Source: Candidatus Parcubacteria bacterium (GTDB taxonomy: Bacteria; Patescibacteriota; Patescibacteriia; CAIXNZ01). From it: a DNA stretch of 32,361 bases. A program made the translations under genes and the position numbers. The DNA lies in contig JAPLYC010000099.1 in the NCBI GenBank assembly GCA_026395755.1, positions 1-32,361 of the forward strand. The letters are read 5' to 3'. Below the pieces are notes generated by a model that worked only from the letters and a program-made list of their open reading frames with translations, searched no databases and was not told the origin of the DNA. Shown one piece after another: positions 1 through 8,747 of this stretch (the first letter of the stretch is position 1; every line of letters begins with the position of its first letter).

Positions 1-384
1 GCCTTTAAATTCAGAAGCATTCTGAAAATCAGGAGAATCAACATTAAAATACACGGGATTAAAAATCTGTTCTATCATTAAACGCTGATCACGTTTAGCT
101 CCAAACGGTCCTGACTTGCCGATATCATGGAAAAGACAAGCAAGCAATAATTCCTCTTTTTTAAATTTACTTTTATCTTTTTTATTTAAATCAGACCAAA
201 GCAGATCAATAACCTGAACCATTTTCACTGCGTCTTCAAAATGGGAATCCGGCATATTGGCCAATTCCACCAAACGTTCGTGAAGCTCTGGAAATTCCTT
301 GATATTAAAATCAATGGCTCTGAATTTTTCAAAAACATAATCAGCCTCTTTTTCGATTTTTTGAATTTTAGGTGACTCGTACAT
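1..384 (-). CDS. HD-domain protein, N-terminal part (runs off window)
   Basis: Reading from the ATG at 384 down to base 1 gives 128 open codons with no stop, so the gene continues beyond the window edge. The visible part begins MYESPKIQKIEKEADYVF and contains LLLACLFHDIGKSGP at about residues 80-94; the adjacent His-Asp is the metal-binding core of HD-superfamily phosphohydrolases. An upstream His in the PELHERLVELAN helix could be another metal ligand. HD proteins hydrolyse phosphate esters or nucleotides, but the substrate cannot be told from this fragment. It follows lysS by 49 bp on the same strand and may be co-transcribed. The HD call is good; anything more specific would be a guess. 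Confidence 0.7.
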   Translation of the reverse strand, partial: MYESPKIQKIEKEADYVFEKFRAIDFNIKEFPELHERLVELANMPDSHFEDAVKMVQVIDLLWSDLNKKDKSKFKKEELLLACLFHDIGKSGPFGAKRDQRLMIEQIFNPVYFNVDSPDFQNASEFKG

Positions 385-390
385 AATATT

Positions 391-415
391 CTAATTAACT
401 TATAAACTAATTAAC
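391..415. repeat. Short direct repeat in HD-lysS spacer
   Basis: The 9-mer ctaattaac occurs at 391-399 and again at 407-415 in the 49-bp spacer between lysS and the HD gene. It is one of several spacers in the window built from locally repeated words. Confidence 0.4.
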
Positions 416-433
416 CATTTAACAAATCAACGC

Positions 434-1909
434 CTACTTTTCCGGTTTCATAGTCGGAAAAAAGACCACATTGCGAATTGAAGGCTGATTAGTCAAATAC
501 ATGAATAAACGGTCAATTCCGCCTCCATAACCGCCTGTAGGGGGCATACCGTGCTCCAGGGCGCGTATAAAGTCATCATCCAGCATCTGGGCTTCCTTAT
601 CCCCTGCCTCGCGCATTTTAACTTGTTCTTCAAAGCGTCGGCGCTGGTCAAGCGGGTCATTTAATTCGGAAAAAGCATTACCGACTTCTGCGCCCAAGAC
701 TAAAATTTGGAAACGTTCAGTGCGTTTGGGATGCTTAGGATCAATCTTGGCCAAAGGAGAAACTGCCACAGGATGATTAAATAAAATTGTCGGCTGGATA
801 ATATTTTTACGGATAAATCTTTTATAGGTACCGTCAATAATTCTGCCAAAATTATGAATTCCTTTTTGCATTAAGGCTTTCATTTCAGCAGCCAAATCTT
901 TGTCGTTTGTATTTAAAAATTCCAAAAGATCCTGGCTATAATCAGCTTTGTCCAAGTCTACGCCGGTTTTTTCTTTAAATATCTCGACATAATTAACTTT
1001 GGGCCAAGCGCCGCCAAAATCAACCTTGGCGCCCTGATAATCAAATTCCAGTGTGCCAAAAGTATTTTTGATTACTGTTTTATACATTTTTTCTAAAAAT
1101 TTCATCAAATCATTCCAGTCGGCGTAAGACCAGTAAAATTCAAAATCGTCAAACTCCTGTAAATGCTGGGGACTCATACCTTCATTGCGAAAAACCCTGC
1201 CGATTTCATAAACTTTTTCAAAACCGCCGACAATCAGACGCTTGAGGTGTAATTCCAAAGAGATGCGCAGATATAAATTAATATCCAAAGCATTATGATG
1301 AGTGATAAACGGCTCAGCCTCTGCGCCGCCGGGAATTTCTTCCAGAATCGGGGTTGCAACTTCCAGGAAATCGTTTTTGTCCATAAACTTTTTAAACTCC
1401 TGGATAAACCTGGTTTTCAATTTAAATAATTCCCTGACTTCCTGATTCATAATCAGATCCAGATACCTCTCGCGCAAACGAATTTCCAAATCTTGTAAGC
1501 CATGCCATTTTTCCGGCAAAGGACGGAGAGCTTTGCATAATAACACATACTTACTGACCAAAATTGAAATCTCACCTTTATGAGTTTTGAAAATTTCGCC
1601 TTCAACCCCGACAAAATCACCAATATCAAAATTCTTCACAAACCAATCATAAGTATCCTTGCCTATTTTATCTACCTGCAAAGCAATCTGCATTTTCTGG
1701 CTTTCATCCATTAAATGACAAAAGCAAAGCTTACCCATGTCGCGCATGGTCATCAGCCGGCCGGCGGTTTTAACCTTAGTCCCCTCTTTGGACTCAAAAG
1801 CTTTTTGCAGGCTGACTTTTTTATCAAACTTGGCAGGGTAAGGATTTATGCCTGAAGCTACAATTTGATTTAATTTTTCTATACGGACATTGCGTTCGTC
1901 TAGTGACAT
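434..1909 (-). CDS. lysS: Lysyl-tRNA synthetase, class II
   Basis: Cytoplasmic enzyme that charges tRNA(Lys) with lysine using ATP. The 491 residues match the usual bacterial length. An OB-fold anticodon-binding domain spans about 45-125. The catalytic core follows with IPGGAEAEPFITHHNALD (192-209), class II motif 2 as VFRNEGMSPQHLQEFDDFEF (239-258) and motif 3 as GGYGGGIDRLFMYL (459-472), then SIRNVVFFP near the end. Motif 2 has SPQHLQEF where the common bacterial form is SxRHNPEF, and motif 3 has GGYGGGIDR rather than GxGxGIDR; these are modest variants, not losses. The ATG at 1909 is preceded by a good promoter (1969-1997), so the gene is likely transcribed on its own or with the HD gene. 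Confidence 0.97.
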   Translation of the reverse strand: MSLDERNVRIEKLNQIVASGINPYPAKFDKKVSLQKAFESKEGTKVKTAGRLMTMRDMGKLCFCHLMDESQKMQIALQVDKIGKDTYDWFVKNFDIGDFVGVEGEIFKTHKGEISILVSKYVLLCKALRPLPEKWHGLQDLEIRLRERYLDLIMNQEVRELFKLKTRFIQEFKKFMDKNDFLEVATPILEEIPGGAEAEPFITHHNALDINLYLRISLELHLKRLIVGGFEKVYEIGRVFRNEGMSPQHLQEFDDFEFYWSYADWNDLMKFLEKMYKTVIKNTFGTLEFDYQGAKVDFGGAWPKVNYVEIFKEKTGVDLDKADYSQDLLEFLNTNDKDLAAEMKALMQKGIHNFGRIIDGTYKRFIRKNIIQPTILFNHPVAVSPLAKIDPKHPKRTERFQILVLGAEVGNAFSELNDPLDQRRRFEEQVKMREAGDKEAQMLDDDFIRALEHGMPPTGGYGGGIDRLFMYLTNQPSIRNVVFFPTMKPEK

Positions 1910-1915
1910 AGGGGT

Positions 1916-1960
1916 ATAGTTTAGTAGTTTAATAGTTTATTGGTTTAATTGGTGATTGGT
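1916..1960. repeat. Degenerate word repeat in lysS leader
   Basis: The lysS leader is made of variations on tagttta / ggtttaat / ggtgattgg. No coding sense or RNA fold is evident. It lies between the predicted lysS promoter and its ATG, so it would be in the 5' untranslated region. Confidence 0.4.
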
Positions 1961-1968
1961 ATATATTA

Positions 1969-1997
1969 ATTTTAGCTAAAAAGCGGATAAAAGTCAA
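1969..1997 (-). promoter_or_regulatory. Sigma-70-type promoter for lysS
   Basis: On the minus strand TTGACT (1997-1992) is followed by a 17-bp spacer and TAAAAT (1974-1969). Each box matches the consensus at five of six positions and the spacing is ideal. It points at lysS, leaving a leader of about 50 nt that consists of degenerate repeats. Confidence 0.65.
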
Positions 1998-2002
1998 AAT
2001 CA

Positions 2003-2030
2003 AAAAAGGAGCAGTTTTAAGCTCCTTTTT
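2003..2030 (-). terminator. Intrinsic terminator after greA
   Basis: A perfect 10-bp stem (aaaaaggagc at 2003-2012 with gctccttttt at 2021-2030) surrounds an 8-nt loop. On the minus strand the 3' arm ends in a run of six U. It lies 12 nt past the greA stop. The A-run on the other arm means it could also work in the opposite direction, but no plus-strand gene needs it. Confidence 0.85.
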
Positions 2031-2041
2031 GGGTCTAAACT

Positions 2042-2509
2042 TTATTGAATTGATAAAACTTTGTATTTAATTAACCCTGCTGGAGCTTCCACTTCGACGC
2101 TCTCCCCTATTTTCTTGCCCAAAAAAGCCTGACCAATGGGTGATTCATTGGAAATCAAGCCCTGACTGGGATTAGCTTCGCTGGGGCCGACAATCGTATA
2201 TTTTTTAGTAGTGCTGTCAATCTTTACCTCGATAGTACAACCCACGGAAACACATTTTTTGGTGCCTAAACCGTTAGCAATAAGTTCAGCATTATTAAAC
2301 ACTTCTTCCAATTCTCGGATTTTTGCTTCATTCATACCCTGTTCATCCTTGGCTTCATGGTACTCGGCATTTTCAGATATATCCCCAAGTTTGACAGCTT
2401 CTTCGATTTTATCGCTAATCTCGCGGCGACGCACCGTCTTTAAATGGTGCAATTCCGCGGTAATTTTTTCCAAGCCTTCCTTGGTCAAATATTTCTTGTC
2501 TTCTGACAT
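2042..2509 (-). CDS. greA: Transcription elongation factor GreA
   Basis: GreA rescues backtracked RNA polymerase by inserting a coiled coil into the secondary channel and stimulating transcript cleavage. The 155-residue length is typical. The N-terminal coiled coil (about 8-75) carries the tip GDISENAEYHEAKDEQG (42-58), with the acidic D and E that position the catalytic metal. The C-terminal FKBP-like domain contains SNESPIGQAFLGKKIGE (120-136). The gene has its own promoter (2565-2593) and terminator (2003-2030), so it looks monocistronic. No clear Shine-Dalgarno sequence precedes the ATG at 2509. Confidence 0.96.
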   Translation of the reverse strand: MSEDKKYLTKEGLEKITAELHHLKTVRRREISDKIEEAVKLGDISENAEYHEAKDEQGMNEAKIRELEEVFNNAELIANGLGTKKCVSVGCTIEVKIDSTTKKYTIVGPSEANPSQGLISNESPIGQAFLGKKIGESVEVEAPAGLIKYKVLSIQ

Positions 2510-2564
2510 TTCGTTGTAATTAAAAATTAAAACTTAGAATATCTGTTTGGATATAATAATTTAT

Positions 2565-2593
2565 AAAATACCAAAAGCGTTTGTTTGTGTCAA
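2565..2593 (-). promoter_or_regulatory. Sigma-70-type promoter for greA
   Basis: On the minus strand a perfect TTGACA (2593-2588) is followed by 17 bp and TATTTT (2570-2565), with TGG just before the -10 as in extended -10 promoters. The leader to the greA ATG would be about 50 nt. Confidence 0.6.
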
Positions 2594-2615
2594 GTGGATA
2601 AAGTTAAACGTTATT

Positions 2616-2707
2616 CGATTAACGGTCTCGGTTAACGTTTCGTTTTCCGTCTAACGTACTACGAAACGTCAAACAATACCGATTAACGATTTTCGATTAA
2701 CGATTTT
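2616..2707. repeat. CG-word repeat cluster between mrdA and greA promoter
   Basis: The spacer is built from words such as cgattaacg, cggttaacg and acgaaacgt. It holds a 9-bp inverted repeat (2635-2643 with 2661-2669, 17-nt loop) and a tandem pair of a 14-bp unit, cgattaacgatttt (2680-2693 and 2694-2707), which overlaps the last codons and stop of mrdA. The part at 2616-2643 matches 9186-9213 at 24 of 28 positions in the opposite orientation. No T-run makes the inverted repeat a convincing terminator. Confidence 0.6.
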
Positions 2708-4626
2708 TTATAGACATTAAAGTACCAATTTAAAATATCGTAGGTAATGGGCACAGAAACGGCGCTACCTTCTCCGCCTTCTTCAACTAAGACTGTAATG
2801 GCCACCTCCGGATTATCAAATGGTGCAAAGCCGGTAAACCAGGCGTGATTTGGTTTATCAGAACTCCACTGAGCCGTCCCCGTTTTTCCGGCCACCGCAA
2901 CGTTCAGACTATTCAAATATTGTGCGCTGCCCAAAGTCACAGTCTGACGCATGGCATTTCTGACAATATTCATATTCTGAGGACTGATAAAATCCTGATG
3001 GATAATTTCCGGCAAAATGATCTGGCTTGAATTTTGATCCTGAAAAATTTCTTTAACCAAATGCGGTCGATACAATATCCCGCCGTTTGCCAAGGCTGAA
3101 GTATAATTTGCAATCTGCAAAGGATTGACTAAAAGATCACCCTGTCCGATAGCCATATGGTATGTATCTCCGATAAACCACTCTTGATTTTTGGTCTTAA
3201 GTTTCCATAAAGGATCAGGCACCAACCCGGCTGTTTCACCAGGCAGGTCAATACCTGTTTTATCACCAAAGCCGAACAATTTAAGATATTTTGCCATTCC
3301 CTCCGGACCCAAGCCCTGGAAATCCTTATAACCGCCGCCAATAATATAAAAAAAAGTATTAATTGACCAGGCTATGGCATTATATACATTAGTGGCGCCG
3401 TGTCCGCCGGCTTTCCAGTCAGGAAAGAACCAGCGGTCATTAAGTAATAATCCGCCAGTACTCATAAAAGTAGTCTTGTCGGTAATTAATTTATCCTGCA
3501 AAGCTCCTGATGCATAAACCATTTTTATAGTGGAGCCCGAAGGATATTCGCCTTTTATGGCCCTATCAAATAACGGATTGTCCTCGTTAGCTAATAATTT
3601 ATTATATTCCTCCGTGGAAATCCCGCCCGCAAATAAATTATTGTCATAATCCGGCCAGGAAATTAAACTTAGCACGTCCCCATTTTGCGGATTAATCATA
3701 ATCACACTGGCCTTTTTTTTGCCGTATTTTTTTAAATCAGCTTGCAAAATTTCCCTGATTTTATTTTGGACCTGCTGATCAATGGTTAAAATTAAATTTT
3801 TGCCATTTTCAGGCTCCTGGTAATAAAGCACTTTTTTCTCATGACCGGCAACATCAACTTCAATTCCTTCCTTGCCATACTTGCCCCTTAAAATCGGCTC
3901 AAAGCTGGCTTCCACGCCGGTCTTGCCCAGATAATCACCAAGCAAATAACCTTCATTGTTCTTGGCGGCAAATTCCGCCTCGGTGATTTTTCCTTCATAG
4001 CCCAAAATATGAGAAAATGAATTCCCGTAAATATATTGCCGCTCATATCGAGTTTCGATATAAAGCCCGGGAACACTTTTGGCTTTAATCATGAGAAGCA
4101 TGGACTGTTCATAATCAATATCTTCTTTAACTGCCAGAAGATACTTAAAATTTTTCGGATATTTTTGCATTATACTGATAATATCCTGGGCATTTATACC
4201 TATTGTCTCGGCAATTTTATTTATCTGTTCCTGACGGGTCGTTTCGTTTAAGGCTAAATCCTTAGGCATAATCAAGGCATCAAAGAAGGGTACGTTTTTA
4301 ACCAATTGGCGTTTTTGCGAATCGTAAATCAAACCCCGATCAGATAACAAGGCTTTTTCTCGGGTACGGTTGGTATCAGCGATTGCGCTATAATAATCGC
4401 TTTTAATAATCTGCAGGTAAAAACTTTTTACTAAAAGTAAGCCCATGCCCAAACCCAAAAGAAGTAGAAAAAAATTAATCTTTTTATCCGATAAGTACTT
4501 ACCCAGGAAAGTGGCACCGGTTTGAGTGCCTCCGAGGTCTCCATTATCGTGATTTTGATTAAAAAATAAAAAATCATCTATTTCCGTACTGGCACGATAT
4601 TCTCTTTTAACTATTAATTCAATCAT
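2683..4626 (-). CDS. mrdA: Penicillin-binding protein 2 (elongasome transpeptidase)
   Basis: Class B PBP that crosslinks peptidoglycan during rod elongation, working with MreBCD and RodA at the cytoplasmic membrane. The 647 residues include a cytoplasmic N-terminus of about 48 residues, one membrane segment (about 50-70), a pedestal domain, and a transpeptidase domain with SxxK as S365-T-I-K368 (in YPSGSTIK), SxN as S421-I-N423, and KTG at 581-583 (GKTGTAQW). The region GDTYHMAIGQGDLLVNPLQ is typical of PBP2. The start overlaps the mreD stop by 4 nt (ATGA), indicating translational coupling. No rodA is visible next to it, although it is often adjacent in other bacteria. The last codons lie in a 14-bp tandem repeat. 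Confidence 0.95.
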   Translation of the reverse strand: MIELIVKREYRASTEIDDFLFFNQNHDNGDLGGTQTGATFLGKYLSDKKINFFLLLLGLGMGLLLVKSFYLQIIKSDYYSAIADTNRTREKALLSDRGLIYDSQKRQLVKNVPFFDALIMPKDLALNETTRQEQINKIAETIGINAQDIISIMQKYPKNFKYLLAVKEDIDYEQSMLLMIKAKSVPGLYIETRYERQYIYGNSFSHILGYEGKITEAEFAAKNNEGYLLGDYLGKTGVEASFEPILRGKYGKEGIEVDVAGHEKKVLYYQEPENGKNLILTIDQQVQNKIREILQADLKKYGKKKASVIMINPQNGDVLSLISWPDYDNNLFAGGISTEEYNKLLANEDNPLFDRAIKGEYPSGSTIKMVYASGALQDKLITDKTTFMSTGGLLLNDRWFFPDWKAGGHGATNVYNAIAWSINTFFYIIGGGYKDFQGLGPEGMAKYLKLFGFGDKTGIDLPGETAGLVPDPLWKLKTKNQEWFIGDTYHMAIGQGDLLVNPLQIANYTSALANGGILYRPHLVKEIFQDQNSSQIILPEIIHQDFISPQNMNIVRNAMRQTVTLGSAQYLNSLNVAVAGKTGTAQWSSDKPNHAWFTGFAPFDNPEVAITVLVEEGGEGSAVSVPITYDILNWYFNVYKKSLIENR

Positions 4627-5147
4627 CTTTTTACCAATATTGTTAAATTTAACTTTTTAAATATAGCTTTGGCCAAAACAAATATCAGACTCATTAAAAT
4701 TAAATTGTTTATAATCTGCCAGATAAAATTTGCCAACCAGACCCAATCAAGGCCGATATATATTCTTGAAATTCCCAAGAAATAGAAAATTAAATTTATT
4801 ATTGTCAATAATAAGGAAAACGCGACAGTGCTTAAAATAATCAGGATTAAATTGGTGGCAAACGTAAAATTTATAAAAATTTGCCTATGGAGATAATCAA
4901 CCATAAAAATAATAATCAGATATATAATAATATAGCTGGGAAACGGCAAATACGAATAAAAATTAGCCAGTAGGCCGATAAAAAGTGCAAAAGCAAAACC
5001 CCAGTTTAAGCCCGAAACGAAAGTAATAAACACCAAGAAAACCACTAATAAATTCAGCCGTTCCGGCGGAATAAAAGCGATAAAAACGCTCTGGCTCAAA
5101 AAAACCAAAACCAAGGACAAGAAAAAACAATAGAAATACTTAAGCAT
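4623..5147 (-). CDS. mreD: Rod shape-determining protein MreD
   Basis: A polytopic membrane protein of 174 residues with about five hydrophobic segments and a basic C-terminus (KAIFKKLNLTILVKR). The sequence is weakly conserved, as is usual for MreD; the call rests on hydrophobic profile, length and position between mreC and mrdA. MreD helps connect the cytoplasmic MreB filament and periplasmic MreC to the elongation synthases. It starts 3 nt after the mreC stop and its own stop overlaps the mrdA start, so the four genes form one tight operon. Confidence 0.85.
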   Translation of the reverse strand: MLKYFYCFFLSLVLVFLSQSVFIAFIPPERLNLLVVFLVFITFVSGLNWGFAFALFIGLLANFYSYLPFPSYIIIYLIIIFMVDYLHRQIFINFTFATNLILIILSTVAFSLLLTIINLIFYFLGISRIYIGLDWVWLANFIWQIINNLILMSLIFVLAKAIFKKLNLTILVKR

Positions 5148-5150
5148 CTT

Positions 5151-5957
5151 TTATTGGTTAGGAATTATAACAGCTACGATAGAAATTTCATTATAAGCAA
5201 TCAACGGATTAATGGTAGCAGATTGAAACAGCTCGCTGCCCTGACTGATTATACGGTTAATTTTTCCAATTAAAAGACCTCTGGGAATATTAGCTTCAGT
5301 TCCGGAAGTTATAATAAAATCCCCTTCATTAATTAATATATCTTGAGGAATATAATTAACCTTTAAGCTTAAACCATATTCACCTTCCGCCAAACCATTT
5401 GTTTTATTGCTGGATTCCAGACTGATAGCGAGCTGACTCATTTTATCATTTAAAAGTAAGACGGTTGACATATAATCCTTGGTATCAATGATTTTACCGA
5501 TAATAATACCCCGATCTACCACGACAGCAAAGCCGTCCCTGACTCCGTCTTGAAAACCCTTATTTATAATTAGGGAATTAGCTTTATTCGTATCTTTGCC
5601 AATGACAGCCGCTAAGACAGTATTATAATTTTTATCTTCCTTGAAATTAAGAATAGTCCGTAATTTTTCATTTTCCACCTGATAAGCCTTTAGCTGACTA
5701 TTATCATAGTTTAATTGATTGAGCTGCTCCTTTAATTCAGTATTTTCCTTTTTTAAATTTTGGGCGTCCTGATAATTAATAAACGAGTATTTTAATTTGG
5801 TTAAAAAATTAAAAGTATTGCCCTGAGCCATCCCCATGACATTAAAAAAATTATCTTCAAAAATTCTTAAAACTCCGAGATAATGGAAAAAAATAAGCAG
5901 TATGATAACTGCTATGATATAAAATTTAATTAAACGATTTTTACGTTCAACTAGCAT
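5151..5957 (-). CDS. mreC: Rod shape-determining protein MreC
   Basis: Bitopic elongasome protein that activates PBP2 on the outer face of the membrane. The 268 residues show an N-terminal membrane helix (about 9-30), a coiled coil (about 62-105, rich in LKKENTELKEQLNQL-type heptads), and the beta-rich MreC domain, including AAVIGKDTNKANSLIINKG and the ITSGTEANIPRGLLIGKI stretch near 215-235. Length and layout fit the family. It lies 4 nt downstream of mreB and 3 nt upstream of mreD. Confidence 0.93.
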   Translation of the reverse strand: MLVERKNRLIKFYIIAVIILLIFFHYLGVLRIFEDNFFNVMGMAQGNTFNFLTKLKYSFINYQDAQNLKKENTELKEQLNQLNYDNSQLKAYQVENEKLRTILNFKEDKNYNTVLAAVIGKDTNKANSLIINKGFQDGVRDGFAVVVDRGIIIGKIIDTKDYMSTVLLLNDKMSQLAISLESSNKTNGLAEGEYGLSLKVNYIPQDILINEGDFIITSGTEANIPRGLLIGKINRIISQGSELFQSATINPLIAYNEISIVAVIIPNQ

Positions 5958-5961
5958 ATTT

Positions 5962-7014
5962 TTAGCTTGATTCTTCAGAAGTTGAAGAAACGGCTACATT
6001 TTTTAGCAGCTCAATATTATCCAATAAATAACCGGTGCCGCGCACCACTGCAGTTAAGGGATCATCCGCAACATAAACTGGAATCTGTGTTGCCTGAGAA
6101 ATTGCCTGGTCCAAGCCTTTAAGCAAAGCGCCGCCGCCGGTCAAAAGGATACCTCTTTCATAAATATCAGCCACCAATTCCGGCGGGGTTACTTCCAGGG
6201 TAGCCTTAATATTATCGATTATTAAACGTACTGATTTGCCCAAAGCTTCCCTGATTTGCTCATCATTGACAATGATTTCTTTAGGTAAGCCGGTAATCAA
6301 ATCACGACCGCGCATTTGAGCTTCTAATGGCTGCCTTAATTCAGCAGCTGAACCAACCTTAATTTTAATTTCCTCAGCCACTTTTTCACCCAATAAAAGA
6401 TTAAACTTATTACGCGCATACTGAACAATATTTTTGTTCATCTCATCTCCGGCAATTTTTATTGATCTCCAGGTAACTGTACCTCCCAGGGAAATAACAG
6501 CTATTTCGCTCGTACCTCCGCCAATATCAATAATCATATTGCCGACTGCTTCACTAATGGGCAAACGACAGCCTATTGCGGCAGCCATGGGCTCTTCAAT
6601 TAAATATACGCGCCTGGCTCCTGCTGACAAGGCTGCGTCTTCAACAGCTTTTTTTTCTACTTCAGTCACATCCAAAGGGATTCCGATTACCACTCTGGGA
6701 CGAAACAGCCAGCTAAAATGACCCTGATTTATCTTATCAATAAAGTATTTAAGCATTTTCTCAGTTACTTCAAAATCAGAGATTACACCGTCTACCAATG
6801 GCCTGACCGCTGAAATATAACTGGGTGTTTTTCCCACCATTTTTCTGGCTTCATCTCCGACAGCTAAAATCTGACCATTTTTTTGATTAATGGCTACTAC
6901 TGAGGGCTCGTTGATAACAATACCTTTTTCCTTAACATAAACCAAGGTATTTGCTGTACCCAGGTCAATACCCACATCTTTGGAAAATTTTCCTAAAAAA
7001 CGGTCAAAAATCAT
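5962..7014 (-). CDS. mreB: Rod shape-determining actin homologue MreB
   Basis: Actin-fold ATPase forming membrane-associated filaments that orient cell-wall synthesis. The 350 residues contain phosphate-1 motif VGIDLGTANTLVYVK (near 14-28), the connecting stretch ALSAGARRVYLIEEPMAAAIG, phosphate-2 motif MIIDIGGGTSEIAVISLGG, and the adenosine motif ILLTGGGALLKGLD. It heads the mreB-mreC-mreD-mrdA operon. The ATG at 7014 is preceded by a spacer made of repeated attag words. A working elongasome implies a rod-shaped or elongated cell. Confidence 0.97.
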   Translation of the reverse strand: MIFDRFLGKFSKDVGIDLGTANTLVYVKEKGIVINEPSVVAINQKNGQILAVGDEARKMVGKTPSYISAVRPLVDGVISDFEVTEKMLKYFIDKINQGHFSWLFRPRVVIGIPLDVTEVEKKAVEDAALSAGARRVYLIEEPMAAAIGCRLPISEAVGNMIIDIGGGTSEIAVISLGGTVTWRSIKIAGDEMNKNIVQYARNKFNLLLGEKVAEEIKIKVGSAAELRQPLEAQMRGRDLITGLPKEIIVNDEQIREALGKSVRLIIDNIKATLEVTPPELVADIYERGILLTGGGALLKGLDQAISQATQIPVYVADDPLTAVVRGTGYLLDNIELLKNVAVSSTSEESS

Positions 7015-7020
7015 ATTGAT

Positions 7021-7058
7021 ACTAATTTGCTAATCCGCTACTAATCTACTAATTATCG
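7021..7058. repeat. Degenerate word repeat upstream of mreB
   Basis: The spacer between proS and mreB repeats the word ctaat/actaat; ctactaat occurs twice in perfect tandem (7038-7045 and 7046-7053). It lies immediately 5' of the mreB ATG, so it would be in the leader or in the proS-mreB intercistronic RNA. Confidence 0.45.
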
Positions 7059-7072
7059 GTAGATATGTATCT

Positions 7073-8332
7073 TTATATTTTAATAATTTTATTTATATGT
7101 TTTTCCAATTGATCAAATTTAACTAATTCTACTTTATCAGAATTGCGTAATTTAACTTCAATACTGTCTTGTTCAAGCGTCTTGGGGCTTAAAACCAGTC
7201 TGATGGGCAAACCCAGTAAATCACTGTCATTAAGCTTTAGCCCGGCTGATTCATCACGATCATCATATAATACTTCAAAACCAGCTGTAATTAGGCCATT
7301 ATATAGCTCTTCAGCTTTTTTGGCAAGTTCCTTTTCCGCTTTTAAAGATATCAAATGAATCTGGAAAGGAGCAACCGCGAGTGGCCAAATTATGCCTTTA
7401 TCATCATGATGTACTTCGACAATAGTTCCCATTAACCGGCTTAAACCAATGCCGTAACAACCCATGATCACTTCCCTATCTTGGCCCTCCTGATCTTTAT
7501 ATTTTAATTCAAACGGCGCAGAATATCTGGTTTTTAACTTAAAAATATTGCCAACTTCAATGGCCTTGGCTTCTTTAAAATCTTTCAGGCTCAAATTACA
7601 GCTTTGACATTTTGTTATTTCATCGATCACCTCCTTGTTATAGGCGATTTTACATTTTGGGCAGATATAAATAATGTCTTCGCCAGCCTGAGTTATTGTC
7701 TGAAATTCATGAGAATATTTAGAAAAAGTACCTCCCAAAGCAAAGGTCAAATAAGTCTCCTGGCCAATACCGCAGCGTTTAAAAATATTAAAATAGGCCT
7801 GTTTTGCCTGTTCATAGTATTCATCCAGATCTTTTTCATCCAAATGAAAGGAATACAAATCTTTCATTAAAAACTCCCGGCCTCTTAATATCCCGGATTT
7901 AGAACGCAATTCCATGCGAAATTTATTCTGAAACTGATAAATATATACTGGTAAATCCTTGTACGAATTAATAAATTTTTTTAGCAAGGGCACAACAACT
8001 TCTTCATGAGTAGGACCCAGGGCAAATTCATGGCTGCCGGAATCAGTAACTTTATACAAATCATCCATACCGCTCCAGCGGCCTGTTTTTTCCCAATTTT
8101 CCTTAGGCTGTAAGGACGGCATAACAATTTCCTGACCTCCAATTGCGTTTATTTCTTCTCTAATTATCTGCTCGATTTTATTTATAACCCGCAATCCCAG
8201 GGGTAACAAAGTGTAAACTCCCGCCATAAGTTTATCGGTATAGCCGCCTTTAATCAAAAGCTGAGCATTAATGCTTTTTTCTTCGGCAGCAATTGATTTT
8301 AAAGTTTTGGTAAATAAGAAAGACTGTTTCAT
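7073..8332 (-). CDS. proS: Prolyl-tRNA synthetase, short form without the editing insertion
   Basis: Class II synthetase that charges tRNA(Pro). Visible are GPTHEEVVVPLLKKF (106-120), motif 2 around FRMELRSKSGILRGREFLMK (138-157), the HEFQ loop near 208-211, motif 3 as GCYGIGLSRLMG (291-302), and a C-terminal anticodon-binding domain (about 320-419). Ordinary bacterial ProRS is near 570 residues because a domain of about 180 residues that deacylates Ala-tRNA(Pro) lies between motifs 2 and 3. Here that site holds only a short four-cysteine element (C224, C227, C242, C245), likely a zinc ribbon. The gene overlaps the upstream membrane-protein gene by 4 nt (ATGA). Confidence 0.94.
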   Translation of the reverse strand: MKQSFLFTKTLKSIAAEEKSINAQLLIKGGYTDKLMAGVYTLLPLGLRVINKIEQIIREEINAIGGQEIVMPSLQPKENWEKTGRWSGMDDLYKVTDSGSHEFALGPTHEEVVVPLLKKFINSYKDLPVYIYQFQNKFRMELRSKSGILRGREFLMKDLYSFHLDEKDLDEYYEQAKQAYFNIFKRCGIGQETYLTFALGGTFSKYSHEFQTITQAGEDIIYICPKCKIAYNKEVIDEITKCQSCNLSLKDFKEAKAIEVGNIFKLKTRYSAPFELKYKDQEGQDREVIMGCYGIGLSRLMGTIVEVHHDDKGIIWPLAVAPFQIHLISLKAEKELAKKAEELYNGLITAGFEVLYDDRDESAGLKLNDSDLLGLPIRLVLSPKTLEQDSIEVKLRNSDKVELVKFDQLEKHINKIIKI

Positions 8333-8721
8333 ATTTTTATACTAGGCTTTGATTTATAACTTATAAAAAATATTTCCAGCAGGGCTAAGGCCAATATTAA
8401 CAAGGCAATATATTTGCCAACCAACAAATTCATGCTGTTTAAATATAAGCAAATAATAATGAGCAGAGAAAACCAAATCCCCTGCCGAAACGAAGCGGTT
8501 ACTTTTTTGAAAATCAATTTATCGCTGGTAAACAAAATTCTGAAAATAAGTCCAAAAATGGCGAATGTGCCGACTAAAGCCAAAAATAAACTCAGATAAA
8601 AAAAGATCAGCGCCAGGATGCCTCCGGCCAGAGGATCAAAAAATAAAATCATCGCCCCCAACGCCAAATAACAGGCAATAGTGGCAATCAGCATGAGAAT
8701 GATATAGCTGCGTAAGGTCAT
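8329..8721 (-). CDS. Small four-helix membrane protein, function unknown
   Basis: I do not recognise this 130-residue protein. It has four strongly hydrophobic segments (about 6-28, 33-62, 82-100, 103-123) and a short basic tail. There are no catalytic motifs. The long, nearly continuous hydrophobic run in the first half recalls small integral membrane proteins common in reduced genomes. Its stop codon overlaps the proS start by 4 nt, so proS is translationally coupled to it. A candidate promoter lies at 8748-8776. Confidence 0.75.
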   Translation of the reverse strand: MTLRSYIILMLIATIACYLALGAMILFFDPLAGGILALIFFYLSLFLALVGTFAIFGLIFRILFTSDKLIFKKVTASFRQGIWFSLLIIICLYLNSMNLLVGKYIALLILALALLEIFFISYKSKPSIKI

Positions 8722-8747
8722 ATAAATATTAAATTATTAATAACATA

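Noticed and set aside
2211-2519. Open frames on the plus strand across greA, mrdA, mreB and the surface genes
   Set aside because: They lie opposite well-supported minus-strand genes, and their translations show no motifs or compositional sense.
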